Numbered from the stretch's first letter, positions 23,869 to 34,471 are shown. The stretch is DNA of 64,000 bases from Curtobacterium flaccumfaciens (GCF_013359815.1 NZ_JABMCF010000033.1:124001-188000); one strand, 5' to 3'. Notes: generated by a model from the letters alone, not told the origin. Numbers and translations are program-made.

Positions 23869-24435
23869 TCAGGCGTCGATCACGGTGAGCTCCGTCGGGC
23901 AACGACGTCGCCAGTCGCCGCCCTTCGCCCACGCCCACCCCACTGCGTCCGGCAGGGCCAGGAGCGGCTCGTGTGCAGCCGTCTCGTGGCGGTGGACCAG
24001 GCGAGCGCCACCCGAGTCCCGCGTCGCCTCGACGATCCACTGTCGGTCCTTGCGGACGAGTGTCTCGTCCCGCTCGAAGCACACGCTGACGCGCGGGGAC
24101 ACCGCGGTGGCGGCGACGAGTCGTCTGAGGCACGCAGCGCGGCGTGCCGTGTCGGATCGCCCGTCCTTGACGGCACGGAAGACCGTGACCTCCACCGGTA
24201 AGGACGCAATCGTGCTGAGGATCAGCCGGCGACGGGCGTCGCTCTCCTTCCGCATGTGCAGGCGCGACTGCCCACGCAGGACGAGGCCGGTGAGTGCCGA
24301 CCGTGCGGCCCGTGTCGATGAGCGTTCGAGGCAGACGGCGACGAGGAGGTAGTCCTTGACCTTCGACTCATCGACGAAGACCTCTCGGTACCCGTTCGTC
24401 GCTGTCGTCACCACCGCGTCCCCACGGCGTACCAC
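23869..24435 (-). CDS. DUF3800-like protein
   Basis: A 188-residue protein whose start YREVFVDESKVKDYLLVAVC and end ALPDAVGWAWAKGGDWRRR resemble the DUF3800 group, a predicted RNase H-like fold found in accessory and phage-related regions. The conserved FVDES aspartate and glutamate near residues 21-22 could be metal-binding. Base composition looks a little less GC-rich than its neighbours, which may indicate acquisition by transfer. The frame begins at GTG 24435; a GTG around 24414, preceded by GGGGACG, is a plausible start. No nuclease activity is shown for the family. Confidence 0.55.
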   Translation of the reverse strand: MVRRGDAVVTTATNGYREVFVDESKVKDYLLVAVCLERSSTRAARSALTGLVLRGQSRLHMRKESDARRRLILSTIASLPVEVTVFRAVKDGRSDTARRAACLRRLVAATAVSPRVSVCFERDETLVRKDRQWIVEATRDSGGARLVHRHETAAHEPLLALPDAVGWAWAKGGDWRRRCPTELTVIDA

Positions 24436-24459
24436 TCTACATATCAGTGACGCTCTCGG

Positions 24460-24729
24460 TCAGTGGGGCAGCAGGATCTGCACGATCGCGACGACCACGA
24501 GCGCCGCGATCGGGACGCCCGCGATCCACGCGCCCGCCCGCATCTGTGTCCGGCGGATCGTGGGCGGTGCGTGCGAGGAGCGCGCGAACTCGGTCGCGGC
24601 CACGAGCTCCGGCGCCGCGGCGGGCGGTGCGGGTTCGGGCTGGGGGCGGTCGTCCTCGAAGGCCGGGACCTCGACCACCAGGTCGGCGGGGTCGGGGCGG
24701 CCCGGGAGCTTGTCGTACGCGTTCGTCAC
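24460..24729 (-). CDS. Small single-pass membrane protein
   Basis: An 89-residue protein with a GTG start preceded by a strong AGGAGG. The N-terminal 65 residues are acidic and proline-rich (AYDKLPGRPDPADLVVEVPA), followed by one C-terminal transmembrane helix (about 70-87, AWIAGVPIAALVVVAIVQIL), so the bulk should lie in the cytoplasm or face outside depending on topology. No family is recognised. It lies downstream of the 51-nt palindrome that ends the histidine kinase gene and may be transcribed on its own. Confidence 0.65.
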   Translation of the reverse strand: MTNAYDKLPGRPDPADLVVEVPAFEDDRPQPEPAPPAAAPELVAATEFARSSHAPPTIRRTQMRAGAWIAGVPIAALVVVAIVQILLPH

Positions 24730-24782
24730 GGGGCCTCCTCGTCCGGCGTTCTCCGACCAGTATGCGACCGGGACGGCACTCG

Positions 24783-24829
24783 GTGAGCAGGAGATGTCGA
24801 GTGCGGTCGCGGCACCCGACGTCTTCTGC

Positions 24830-24833
<4 letters not shown>
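24783..24833. repeat. PAL51 palindrome copy 1
   Basis: A 51-nt imperfect palindrome with ends GTGAGCAG and CTGCTCAC. The right end, read on the minus strand, supplies the TGA stop of the histidine kinase gene. The same length and ends occur at 38252-38302 and 39905-39955. Confidence 0.85.
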
Positions 24834-26424
<1,591 letters not shown>

Positions 26425-26428
<4 letters not shown>

Positions 26429-27147
26429 GTCGCCGGCCGGAGCACGTACCCCGCCCCACGGACGGTCTGCAGCATCGGCTCACGTCCGGCATCGAGCTTC
26501 TTCCGCAGGTACGACACGTACATGTCCACCAGGTTCGACGACGTGCCGAAGTCCATGCCCCAGACGCTCGCCAGCAGCTGCTCGCGGGACAGGACCCGGT
26601 TGGCGTTCCGGGCCAGGTGTCGCAGCAGCTCGTACTCGGTCGGGGTGAGCTCGATCGGGTCCCCGGCACGGCTGACCGAGCGGGCGTCCTCGTCGAGCCG
26701 GAGGTCCCCGACCACGACCTCGGCACTCGCCCCGGCCGCAGCGACCCGGGCCGAGGTGCGCGCCAGGATCCGCGCACGGACGAGCAGCTCCTCGATGCCG
26801 AAGGGCTTGGTCAGGTAGTCGTCGCCGCCGCCGGTCAGCCCGGCGAGCCGGTCCTCGGGGGCGTCGCGTGCGGTGAGGAACAGCACCCGCACGCCGTCGC
26901 GGGCGTCGCGGAGCCGTTCGAGCACCTCGAACCCGTCGATGTCCGGCAGCATCACGTCGAGCACGATCACGTCGGGCTGGAACTCCCGGGCCGCGAACAG
27001 CACGTCGCGCCCGCGGTGCACCGACCGCACGGCCCAGCCGTCGCCCGCGAACGCCAGGGCGACGGCCTCGGCCAGGGCGTGCTCGTCGTCGACGACGAGG
27101 GCGCGGACGGGGGAGCCGTCGGTGCGCTGCAGCGGGGTGCCGGGCAT
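26425..27147 (-). CDS. OmpR/PhoB-family response regulator
   Basis: A 240-residue regulator. The receiver domain (14-130) has the acidic pair DD20-21, phosphoacceptor Asp64 in IVLDVMLPD, and the conserved Lys in TKPFGIEE. The C-terminal winged helix (about 145-238) has ELTPTEYELLRHLARNANRV, then the recognition helix NLVDMYVSYLRKKL and GAGYVLRP. The start at ATG 27147 is set by homology; the long upstream frame is a shadow of the GT39 gene. It is 35 nt downstream of the GT39 gene and overlaps the kinase gene, forming an operon GT39-regulator-kinase. Confidence 0.94.
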
Positions 27148-27182
27148 GTCCCGGAGCCTATCCACCGCGCCCTCGTCGCCGG

Positions 27183-29354
27183 TCACTCCGTGCTGCTCAG
27201 GTCGTAGACGGTCTGGCCGCCGACGGTCGTCGACTCGTAGTTCGCTGCGACCCACTCCTGGATCGCCGACGCGGTCGACGAGCCGCCGCCCATGCCGCCG
27301 CCGGAGCCGGACGACACGTAGTACCCGATGTCGCCGTCGGCGACGTACGCCTTGAACTGCGCGAGCGTCGGTGCCGGGTCGCTCGACCAGCCGCCGATCG
27401 CCATCACGGCGGTGTCGGTGTCGAGTTCGAGCTGCGCGGCCGACTGCGATCCGTTGACCGCGGCCGCCCACTTCGCGTCGGATGCCTCGAGCAGCTCCTG
27501 CAGGGCGGACGAGGTCGACGCGCCCTCGCCACCACCCCCGGCCTGGAGGCCCGTCCCCGACCCGCCCTCGGAGGTCGCGCCGTCCGTGCCGTCCTGCCCA
27601 CTGCCCGGTGCCGTGCCGGACGTGCCGTCCGGCATCTCCGGCGCCTCGCCGGAGGCGCCCTCCGGCGGGGTCCCGCCGGGACCCTGCTGGGAGTCCGACG
27701 TGCTGTCGGAGCCGCCGTCGTCGGAGCCGGAGGTCGACCCACCCGGTCCGCCCGTGCCTCCCGGGAAGCCACCGGTGCCGCCGCCCATCCCATCGGAGCT
27801 GCTGCCCGCCGGACCGACGCTCGGGATCGAACCGGAGTGCGCGACGGTCGTCGTGGCGAGGGCGTAGGCGGTGGTGCCGGACAGGCCGAACAGGGTGCCG
27901 GCGAGGACGCCGACCGTGACGAGCCGGCGCAGCGACGGCACGCTGCCGATGACGATCAGTGCCGCGGACAGCAGCCCGCCGGCGAGCATCACCCAGCGCA
28001 GCCACGGCAGCCAGGTCGGGTTCTCGTTGAGCAGGCACCAGCCCCAGAACGCGGTGACACCGATCATCGCAGCGAGGCCGAGGCGGCCGACGAAGCGGGC
28101 TCGTGCGTGCCAGAGCAGGGCGCCGCCGGTGCCGACGAGTCCGGCGATGGCCGGGGCGAGGGCGACCGTGTAGTACGGGTGGATCGTGCCCGACATGTAC
28201 GAGAACACGAGTCCGGTGACCAGGAGCCAGCCACCCCACAGGACCAGCCCGGCGCGTGCGGGATCGGCCAGGTGCCGACGGCCGACGACGACCAGCCCGA
28301 CGACCAGGGCGATGAGCGCCGCGGGCAGGAGCCACGAGATCTCGAGCCCCATCTCGGACGAGAACAGGCGGTCCAGGCCGGTCGAGCCGCCGAACGAGCC
28401 TCCGGCGGTGCCGCCGGTCATGCCGCCGCCTCCGCCGCCGTTGCCCGAGCCGCCGAAGATCCGGCCGAGGCCGTTGTAGCCGAACACCAGGTCGAGGACG
28501 GTGTTGTTCGTCGAACCGCCGATGTACGGGCGGGACTCGGCGGGCCAGAGCCACACGGCGACGACCCACCAGCCCGCGGCCACCACGAGGGAGCCGGCGG
28601 CGAGGAGCAGGCCGACCACACGCCGGCCCCAGCCCGTGCGGGCGGCGAACAGGTAGACGAGGCCGAAGGCGGGCAGGACGAGCAAGCCCTGCAGCATCTT
28701 CGTCAGGAACGCGAACCCGAGGGCGACCCCGGCGAGCGCGATCCACTTCCAGCTGCCCTTCGGCAGCGCCCGCACCGTGCAGTACGCCCCGGCGGTCATC
28801 AGCAGGACGAGCAGGGCGTCCGGGTTGTCGAACCGGAACATCAGCGCCGCCGCCGGGGTCGCTGCGACGACGAAGCCCGCGAGCAGGGCGCCGACGTTCG
28901 CGGTGGTGGCTCCGAGTCGGGCCAGGGTGCGGCGGACCGTGCCCCAGACCAGGGCGACGGAACCGACGGCCATCAGCGCCTGGGGGAGCAGCAGGCTGGT
29001 GCTCGAGAAGCCGAACAGCCGGGCCGACAGCACCATCACCCACAGCGAGGCCGGCGGTTTGTCGACCGTGATGAAGTTCGACGAGTCGAGGGAGCCGAAG
29101 AAGAACGCCTCCCACGACTTCGTGCCGGCCTGTACGGCGGCGGCGTAGAAGCTGTTGGCGTACCCGGAGACGCTGAGGTCCCACAGGTACACCACGGCGG
29201 TCACGGCCAGGAGCGCCCAGAACGCCGGCCGGAGCCAGCGGGCGTCCTCGCGCTCGCCGAGGAACAGCCGGGCGAGGGGCGGGCGGCGCCGATCCCGGGC
29301 GGCACTGCGCGCGGGGTCGCGTCGGTCGGTCACGGGTATCGGGTACGTGGTCAT
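27183..29354 (-). CDS. GT39/ArnT-like membrane glycosyltransferase
   Basis: A 723-residue polytopic enzyme of the PMT/ArnT superfamily, predicted to transfer a sugar from polyprenyl phosphate to an extracytoplasmic acceptor. About ten or more helices are spread over residues 40-510. The first outer loop has SGYANSFYAAAVQAG and FITVDKPPASLW, typical of the actinobacterial group. A long Gly/Ser/Asp/Pro-rich linker (about 520-625) leads to a conserved outer domain with IGGWSSDPAPTLAQF and GDIGYYV. A second poly-Gly insert lies near residue 320. ATG 29354 is chosen; ATG 29366 is in frame. It heads an operon with a two-component system. Confidence 0.88.
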   Translation of the reverse strand: MTTYPIPVTDRRDPARSAARDRRRPPLARLFLGEREDARWLRPAFWALLAVTAVVYLWDLSVSGYANSFYAAAVQAGTKSWEAFFFGSLDSSNFITVDKPPASLWVMVLSARLFGFSSTSLLLPQALMAVGSVALVWGTVRRTLARLGATTANVGALLAGFVVAATPAAALMFRFDNPDALLVLLMTAGAYCTVRALPKGSWKWIALAGVALGFAFLTKMLQGLLVLPAFGLVYLFAARTGWGRRVVGLLLAAGSLVVAAGWWVVAVWLWPAESRPYIGGSTNNTVLDLVFGYNGLGRIFGGSGNGGGGGGMTGGTAGGSFGGSTGLDRLFSSEMGLEISWLLPAALIALVVGLVVVGRRHLADPARAGLVLWGGWLLVTGLVFSYMSGTIHPYYTVALAPAIAGLVGTGGALLWHARARFVGRLGLAAMIGVTAFWGWCLLNENPTWLPWLRWVMLAGGLLSAALIVIGSVPSLRRLVTVGVLAGTLFGLSGTTAYALATTTVAHSGSIPSVGPAGSSSDGMGGGTGGFPGGTGGPGGSTSGSDDGGSDSTSDSQQGPGGTPPEGASGEAPEMPDGTSGTAPGSGQDGTDGATSEGGSGTGLQAGGGGEGASTSSALQELLEASDAKWAAAVNGSQSAAQLELDTDTAVMAIGGWSSDPAPTLAQFKAYVADGDIGYYVSSGSGGGMGGGSSTASAIQEWVAANYESTTVGGQTVYDLSSTE

Positions 29355-29519
29355 GTCGATGAGCATCCGGGGCGTTCCCCGACTGCTGCACTGTGCCGGC
29401 TATGTGCGCGCTAAGGACGCACGGTGCGAGGTTGGGCGGCGGATTGCGGGCGTCGGGCGGCGCGGCGCACGGTGCGCTGTCGTTCGGTCCGTGCGGCGTC
29501 GCCTGCTCGGTGCACGGTT

Positions 29520-29630
29520 GTAGCGCTGCACGGTGCGGGCAACCCCGCACGGGTTGAGTGAGGCCGCACGGTGCGGCGCCGGCACCGGGGCGGGCAACCT
29601 CGCACGGGGTGAGCGGGGCCGCACAGTGCG
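29520..29630. repeat. GC-rich repeat block 2
   Basis: Two direct 41-nt units (29535-29575 and 29590-29630), each running GCGGGCAAC-CGCACGGG-GAG-GGCCGCAC-GTGCG with a few differences. The left part 29520-29553 matches 20730-20763 with three mismatches. It lies in the 281-nt spacer between the fructosamine-kinase-like gene and GT39, reaching almost to the stop codon of the former. Confidence 0.8.
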
Positions 29631-29635
29631 AGGGG

Positions 29636-30448
29636 TCAGGCGTACCGCCGCGCTGCCCGGAGTGCGGCCCCGGTGTACGAGCCGCCGAACAGGAACACGT
29701 GCAGCAGCAGCGGCGCGAGCTGGTGGAGCTCGACGCGCTCCTGCCAGCCGTCGGCCAGCCGTGACTCCCGGTCGTAGGCGGCGAGCACCGTCTCGAGCCG
29801 GGGCAGCCCGAACAGCCCGAGCAGTGCCAGGTCGGTCTCCGCGTGCCCGCCGTGGGCGATCGGGTCGATGAGCACGGCGCCGGTCGGTTCGGACGAGTCC
29901 GTCGGCCAGAGGACGTTGCCGGCCCACAGGTCGCCGTGCAGACGCGCGGGTCGGTCCCCGACGAGCGCGGGCTGCGGCGACCCGAGCGTGCCGTCCTGCA
30001 CCCGTGCGGCGACCCGCTCGAACACGGCGGCCTCGGCGTGGTCGAACCCACCGGCGTCGACGATCCGGCGGACGAAGTCGCGGATCCGGTACTCGGCGAA
30101 GAACTCGCCCCAGGTCGCCGGTGCCTGCTCGGCCGTGACGAACGGCGTGCGCGAGCGGCCCATCCGCAGCGCCGCACCGCGGGTCCAGCCGGCGGGCGGC
30201 GCACCCCAGTGGTCGGCGCCGGCGGCGTGCGTGTGTGCGAGGGACCGGCCGAACCGCTCCGCCTGGGCGGCTGTCGGGGAGCCGTCGGAGATCAGCTCGA
30301 GGTCGAGCACGGTCGGGGTCGGGCGCCCGAGCACGCGGGCGATGCGGGTGCCTCCGGTGTCCTCGGCCTCGGCGAGCCAGGCGAGTCCGGCGGCTTCGGC
30401 TGCCGCTTCGTCCGCGGTGGTGAACGTCTTCACGTGCGTCTCGGCCAT
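29636..30448 (-). CDS. Fructosamine kinase family protein
   Basis: A 270-residue member of the fructosamine/ketosamine kinase group, related to aminoglycoside phosphotransferases. The catalytic segment LHGDLWAGN (170-178) carries the active Asp173, and LIDPIAHGGHAETDLALL supplies the metal-binding Asp195. Family members phosphorylate ketoamines (deglycation), though bacterial substrates vary. The start is ATG 30448; a longer frame to 30472 is less likely. It is a single gene flanked by repeats on both sides. Confidence 0.85.
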   Translation of the reverse strand: MAETHVKTFTTADEAAAEAAGLAWLAEAEDTGGTRIARVLGRPTPTVLDLELISDGSPTAAQAERFGRSLAHTHAAGADHWGAPPAGWTRGAALRMGRSRTPFVTAEQAPATWGEFFAEYRIRDFVRRIVDAGGFDHAEAAVFERVAARVQDGTLGSPQPALVGDRPARLHGDLWAGNVLWPTDSSEPTGAVLIDPIAHGGHAETDLALLGLFGLPRLETVLAAYDRESRLADGWQERVELHQLAPLLLHVFLFGGSYTGAALRAARRYA

Positions 30449-30491
30449 CGGTCCATCCTGCCGAGGGGGCACCGTCGACCGTTCAGCCCAC

Positions 30492-30539
30492 GGTCACCCG
30501 GCGACCCGGCGCCCCGGCGACCCGGTCACCCGGTCACCC
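30492..30539. repeat. Six 8-bp tandem repeats across a stop codon
   Basis: Six consecutive 8-nt units of the form GGTCACCC or GGCGACCC (one GGCGCCCC). The last unit contains the TCA complement of the TGA stop of the NarL-type regulator gene. Confidence 0.85.
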
Positions 30540-31259
30540 GGTCGGCTCTCCCCGCCGGGCCGCGTGCACCACGAGCGCCAGCTGCACCCGGTTCTCGACG
30601 CCGAACTTCTCGTACACGTGCCCGACGTGCGTCTTCACGGTGGCCAGTCCCACGTACAGGTCGGCGGCGATCTGCGCATTGGACGCCCCGTTCGCCACGG
30701 CGAGTGCGACCTCCCGCTCCCGCTCGGTCAGCAGGGCGAGCAGCCGGCGCGCCTCGGTGTCGTCCGAAGCGGCACCGGCCGATGACCCGGCCGGTGCGCC
30801 GCCCGGGCCACCGGCCGCCTGGCCCGAGCGGGATCCGGCCGCGAACGCGATGACCCGGTCGAGCACGGACGGGGACAGGATCGAGCGCCCGGCCGCGACG
30901 GTCCGCACGGCCTGCACGAGTTCGTGCGGCGGGGTGTCCTTGAGCAGGAACCCGCGGGCGCCGGCTTGCAGTGCCCCGAGCACGAGGTCGTCGCCCTCGA
31001 AGGTCGTCAGCACCAGGACGGCCAGGTCGGGTCGTCGGCGCAGTTCGCGTTCGGTGGCGACGAGCCCGTCGCACCGGGGCATCCGGATGTCCATGAGCAC
31101 GACGTCGGGCGCGGTCGACGCGATGACGCCCTCGGCCTCGAGCCCGTCGCCCGCTTCGCCCACCACCACCAGGCCGTCGTCGCCGCTGAGCAGCATGCGG
31201 AGCCCGACGCGCACGAGCTGGTCGTCGTCGACCAGGACGACGCGGACGGGAGCGGTCAC
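30534..31259 (-). CDS. NarL/FixJ-family response regulator
   Basis: A 241-residue regulator with a receiver domain (DDD at 11-13, phosphoacceptor Asp57 in VVLMDIRMP) and a C-terminal LuxR helix-turn-helix (about 175-235) with LLALLTEREREVALAVANGA and TVKTHVGHVYEKF. A Gly/Ala/Pro-rich linker near 150-170 separates them. The start is set at the GTG overlapping the kinase stop (GTGA); a GTG three codons upstream is also possible. It is the partner of the DesK-type kinase encoded just before it. Targets are unknown. Confidence 0.93.
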   Translation of the reverse strand: MTAPVRVVLVDDDQLVRVGLRMLLSGDDGLVVVGEAGDGLEAEGVIASTAPDVVLMDIRMPRCDGLVATERELRRRPDLAVLVLTTFEGDDLVLGALQAGARGFLLKDTPPHELVQAVRTVAAGRSILSPSVLDRVIAFAAGSRSGQAAGGPGGAPAGSSAGAASDDTEARRLLALLTEREREVALAVANGASNAQIAADLYVGLATVKTHVGHVYEKFGVENRVQLALVVHAARRGEPTG

Positions 31260-32470
31260 GGAGTCCACGGCAGCACCGCCTCGACCACGTGCACGTGTCT
31301 GTCGTCGCTGCCGGCGCGGAAGCTCCCGCCGACGAGCCGGGCGCGTTCGGCGAGCCCGCGCAGGCCGTGCCCGGCGGTCTTCCCGGACGCGTCCGCGTGC
31401 GCAGGTCCGTCGGTCAGCGTGTTCGACACCACCACCCGGACCCCGGGACCGGGGACGGTCTCGACCACCACGTCGACGGGTTGTCCGGGGGCGTGCCGAC
31501 GGGCGTTCGTCAGCGATTCCTGCACGATCCGGTAGGCGTGCCGGCCGACTGCCGTCGGCACCGCCGCGCCGTCGGCGTCGACGCGTGCCCGGACGGTCGC
31601 ACCGCCGGCACGCGCCTGGTCGAGCAGGTCGGGCAGGTCGACGAGCGTCGGCTGCGGAGGCGCGGTGCCGGTCACCTCGTCGCCGCCGGTCGCCGCGGGG
31701 TCGCGCAGCACCCCGAGGACGTCGCGCAGGTCGGTCAGCGCGGAGTGCGCCTCGGCCCGCACGACCCCGGCCGCCGCGGCGGTCTCGTCGGGGGTGAGCC
31801 CCGGGCCGCGGTACTCGAGGGCACCGGCGTGCAGCGCGACCAGGGACAGCCGGTGGCCCAGGACGTCGTGCATCTCGCGGGCGATGTGGGCGCGCTCCTG
31901 CTCGCGGGCACGGTCCTCGCGCAGCTGCTGGTCGCGTTCGAGCAGGGCGGCCCGCTCACGCAGCGACAGCAGGAGCGCCCGGCGCTGCCCGATCGCGATG
32001 CCGATGACCACGAGCAAGGCGATGCCGACGACGCCCGCGATCAAGATCTGCCAGAGCGGCATGTCGTCGGCCGGGGGCGCCAGGACGACGTCGTAGAGCA
32101 CCGTGGCACCGAGCAGCACCGCACCGGCGACGGCGAGCTCGACAGCCCGGCGCCGGGTGGCGAGCGACACCGTGGCGATCGCGGCCGCTCCGACCGCCAA
32201 CGTCGACACCGAGCTGAGGGCACCGATGACGACGGTGATCACCAGCGGTGCCCGGTGCCGGAACGGCAGGAGGACGAGGGCGGCCAGACCGGCACCCACG
32301 TCGCCGAGGATCAGCGCGCCGACGTGCAGGTCGCTCCACCCACGGGTGTCCATCGTCGGCCACACGAGCCCCGCGGTGAGCAGCCCGGTCAGGGCCGCGA
32401 CGGCGACACGCCAGGTCTGGGACCACACACGCTGCCCGAGCGGCACGGCGGGGAGCGTGGTCGAGGTCAT
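31256..32470 (-). CDS. DesK/NarX-type sensor histidine kinase
   Basis: A 404-residue kinase with five or six N-terminal membrane helices (about 20-160), a coiled segment (RERAALLERDQQLREDRARE) and a HisKA_3 phosphoacceptor box REMHDVLGHRLSLVALHAG with His201. The ATPase domain contains RIVQESLTNARRHAPG and GLRGLAERARLVGG. There is no large outer sensor domain, so it probably senses membrane state or signals within the bilayer. It is co-transcribed with the NarL-type regulator by a 4-nt overlap. Confidence 0.93.
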   Translation of the reverse strand: MTSTTLPAVPLGQRVWSQTWRVAVAALTGLLTAGLVWPTMDTRGWSDLHVGALILGDVGAGLAALVLLPFRHRAPLVITVVIGALSSVSTLAVGAAAIATVSLATRRRAVELAVAGAVLLGATVLYDVVLAPPADDMPLWQILIAGVVGIALLVVIGIAIGQRRALLLSLRERAALLERDQQLREDRAREQERAHIAREMHDVLGHRLSLVALHAGALEYRGPGLTPDETAAAAGVVRAEAHSALTDLRDVLGVLRDPAATGGDEVTGTAPPQPTLVDLPDLLDQARAGGATVRARVDADGAAVPTAVGRHAYRIVQESLTNARRHAPGQPVDVVVETVPGPGVRVVVSNTLTDGPAHADASGKTAGHGLRGLAERARLVGGSFRAGSDDRHVHVVEAVLPWTP

Positions 32471-32547
32471 GCCCCGAGCCTAGGGAGCCGTCGGGACGAG
32501 CGGATCCGCCGAAGGTCGGAGGTCGGCGGTCGGAGGTGCCCCGTGTC

Positions 32548-33396
32548 TCAGACCGCGTCCACCAGGGCCCGCGCCAACGGGTGCCACGCACGGGGCGACG
32601 GCCCGCTCAGCACCAGGGTGCGCTCGAGCCGCCGGACCATCGGGATCATCACGAGGTCCGGCGGCAGCATCCCGCGGCCCAGGGTCGGCACGATCGACAC
32701 GCCCTCGCCCCGCTGGATCATCCCGAACATCGTGCTCATCTCCCGCACCCGGTGGGCGTACCGGAACGGCCGGCCGTCGAGCTCGTGCAGCTTCTGGATC
32801 TGGTACTCGCAGCCGCCGCCGCCCGCCACCAGGCCGTCCTCGTGCAGGTCGTCGAGGGTGAGTGCGGGCAGCTCGGCGAGGGGGTGGTCGCGACGGATCA
32901 CGGCGGCCATCTCGTCCCGCGCCACGACCACGCCACCCTCGGGAACCGGCGACGGGTCGACGAGCACGGCGGCGTCGACGGTGCCGGCCTCGAGCCACTC
33001 CGGCATCTCGTCGTCGTCCCCCTCGTAGACCTGCACGTCGACGTCCGGCAGGGTCACCGCCCACAGTTCGCGGAGCCGCGGCAGCAGGCCCTGGCAGACG
33101 GTGGGGACGGCGGCGAGGCGCACGGTGCCGCGCGCCGTGGCGGGCCGGACCACCGCCTCCAGGGCTTCGACCGAGGCGAGCACGCTGCGGGCGTGGGCCA
33201 GCAGGCGGTCACCCAGCGGCGTGGCGGCGGCGACCGTGCCGCGGCGCACCACGGGGCCGCCGACCTCGCGTTCGAGCCCGGCGACGGCGTGGGACACCGC
33301 GGACTGGCCGACGCCCAGCACGGCGGCCGCCGCGGTGAAGGACCCGGCGTCGAGCGTGGCGACGAACGCTCGAAGTTGCTGGACCGAGACGGTCAT
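32548..33396 (-). CDS. LysR-family transcriptional regulator
   Basis: A 282-residue regulator. The N-terminal winged helix (1-60) reads VQQLRAFVATLDAGSFTAAA, then AVLGVGQSAVSHAVAGLEREV; the rest is the substrate-binding-like effector domain. It is divergent from an EamA exporter gene, with a 71-nt shared region that holds two overlapping palindromes, the classical arrangement for LysR control of a divergent target. The effector is unknown. Confidence 0.92.
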   Translation of the reverse strand: MTVSVQQLRAFVATLDAGSFTAAAAVLGVGQSAVSHAVAGLEREVGGPVVRRGTVAAATPLGDRLLAHARSVLASVEALEAVVRPATARGTVRLAAVPTVCQGLLPRLRELWAVTLPDVDVQVYEGDDDEMPEWLEAGTVDAAVLVDPSPVPEGGVVVARDEMAAVIRRDHPLAELPALTLDDLHEDGLVAGGGGCEYQIQKLHELDGRPFRYAHRVREMSTMFGMIQRGEGVSIVPTLGRGMLPPDLVMIPMVRRLERTLVLSGPSPRAWHPLARALVDAV

Positions 33397-33413
33397 GCGT
33401 CCTCCTCATGGCT

Positions 33414-33439
33414 GCATGAGTGCCATGCGTTTGCCGCAT
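33414..33439. promoter_or_regulatory. Putative LysR operator, two overlapping palindromes
   Basis: GCATG-AGTGC-CATGC (33414-33428) overlaps ATGCG-TTTGC-CGCAT (33425-33439); each has 5-bp arms and a 5-nt spacer. They lie between the divergent lysR-type and eamA-type starts (33396 and 33468). Confidence 0.6.
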
Positions 33440-33467
33440 GCCACCCGGTGGTCCGACACTAGGCCAC

Positions 33468-34373
33468 GTGAACGCCCTCCTCTACGCCCTCGTCGCACTG
33501 ACCTGGGGATCGAGCTTCCTCTTCGCGAAGATCGGCCTCGACGGTCTCGCCCCGCAGCAGGTCGCCACCGTGCGGACCGTGCTCGGTGGGGTCACGTTGG
33601 TCGTGGTGCTCCTGGCGACCCGTCGCCGGTGGCCCCGGGAGCCGCGGACCTGGGCGCACCTGGCGGTCGTCGCGGTCTTCCTCAACGCGGTGCCGTCGTC
33701 GCTGATGGCGTGGGCCGAGCAGACGGTGCCGTCCGGGCTCGCGAGCATCTACAACGCGACGACACCGATCATGACGCTGGCCGCGCTCGCGGTGCTCGTG
33801 CCGTCCGAACGGCTGCGCGGACGCCAGGTGGTCGGGATCGTGCTCGGCATCGTCGGGGTGCTCGTGCTGGTCGGCCCGTGGGACGTCCTGACCGACCCGG
33901 AGGTCCTGGCGAGCGTGCCGGGACAGGTCGCGCTGCTCGGCATGACCGCGTCCTACGGCATCGGGCTCGCCTACCTGCGCCGGGTCGCCGTGGCGAGCGT
34001 GTACGACCCGGTCACGCTGGCGACGGTCCAGCTGACGCTGGCCTCCGGGATGCTCCTGCTGGTCGCGCCCGTCATCGCGACCGGTCCGGTGCAGCTGGAC
34101 GGGAGGATCGTGGCCGCGATGATCGCACTCGGTTGCGTCGGCACGGGGCTGGCCTACGCCTGGAACACCCGGCTCGTGCAGGCGTGGGGCGCCGGTCGCG
34201 CCTCCACCGTCACGTACCTGACGCCGGTGGTCGGGGTGGCGCTCGGTGTGCTCGTGCTGGGGGAGCGGGTGCGGTGGAACGAGCCCGTCGGCGGACTCGT
34301 CGTCCTGCTCGGGATCGCCCTGGCGTCCGGGGTGCTCGTGCGCCGGCGGGAACCTGCGGCGTCCGCCGCCTGA
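33468..34373 (+). CDS. EamA-family (DMT) transporter
   Basis: A 301-residue protein with ten hydrophobic helices in two EamA repeats; the first begins ALVALTWGSSFLFAKIGLDG and the second around residue 150 with ALLGMTASYGIGLAYL. Such proteins usually export metabolites or amino acids. The start is GTG 33468, where the EamA sequence begins; the longer frame upstream overlaps the operator region. It is probably controlled by the divergent LysR protein. The stop lies inside the first of two 25-bp tandem repeats. Confidence 0.88.
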   Translation: MNALLYALVALTWGSSFLFAKIGLDGLAPQQVATVRTVLGGVTLVVVLLATRRRWPREPRTWAHLAVVAVFLNAVPSSLMAWAEQTVPSGLASIYNATTPIMTLAALAVLVPSERLRGRQVVGIVLGIVGVLVLVGPWDVLTDPEVLASVPGQVALLGMTASYGIGLAYLRRVAVASVYDPVTLATVQLTLASGMLLLVAPVIATGPVQLDGRIVAAMIALGCVGTGLAYAWNTRLVQAWGAGRASTVTYLTPVVGVALGVLVLGERVRWNEPVGGLVVLLGIALASGVLVRRREPAASAA

Positions 34374-34419
34374 CCGGTCCGCCGCGTCGAGCTTGCCTGA
34401 CCGGTCCGCCGGGTCGAGC
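34368..34419. repeat. 25-bp direct repeat across the EamA stop codon
   Basis: Two 25-nt units (34368-34392 and 34395-34419) with one mismatch, each starting GCCTGACCGGTCCGCCG. The TGA stop of the EamA gene (34371-34373) is inside the first unit. Confidence 0.9.
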
Positions 34420-34471
34420 CGTAGGATCGGCGGTGACGACGACGAGGTCGTCGACGAAGACGGAGACCGGC

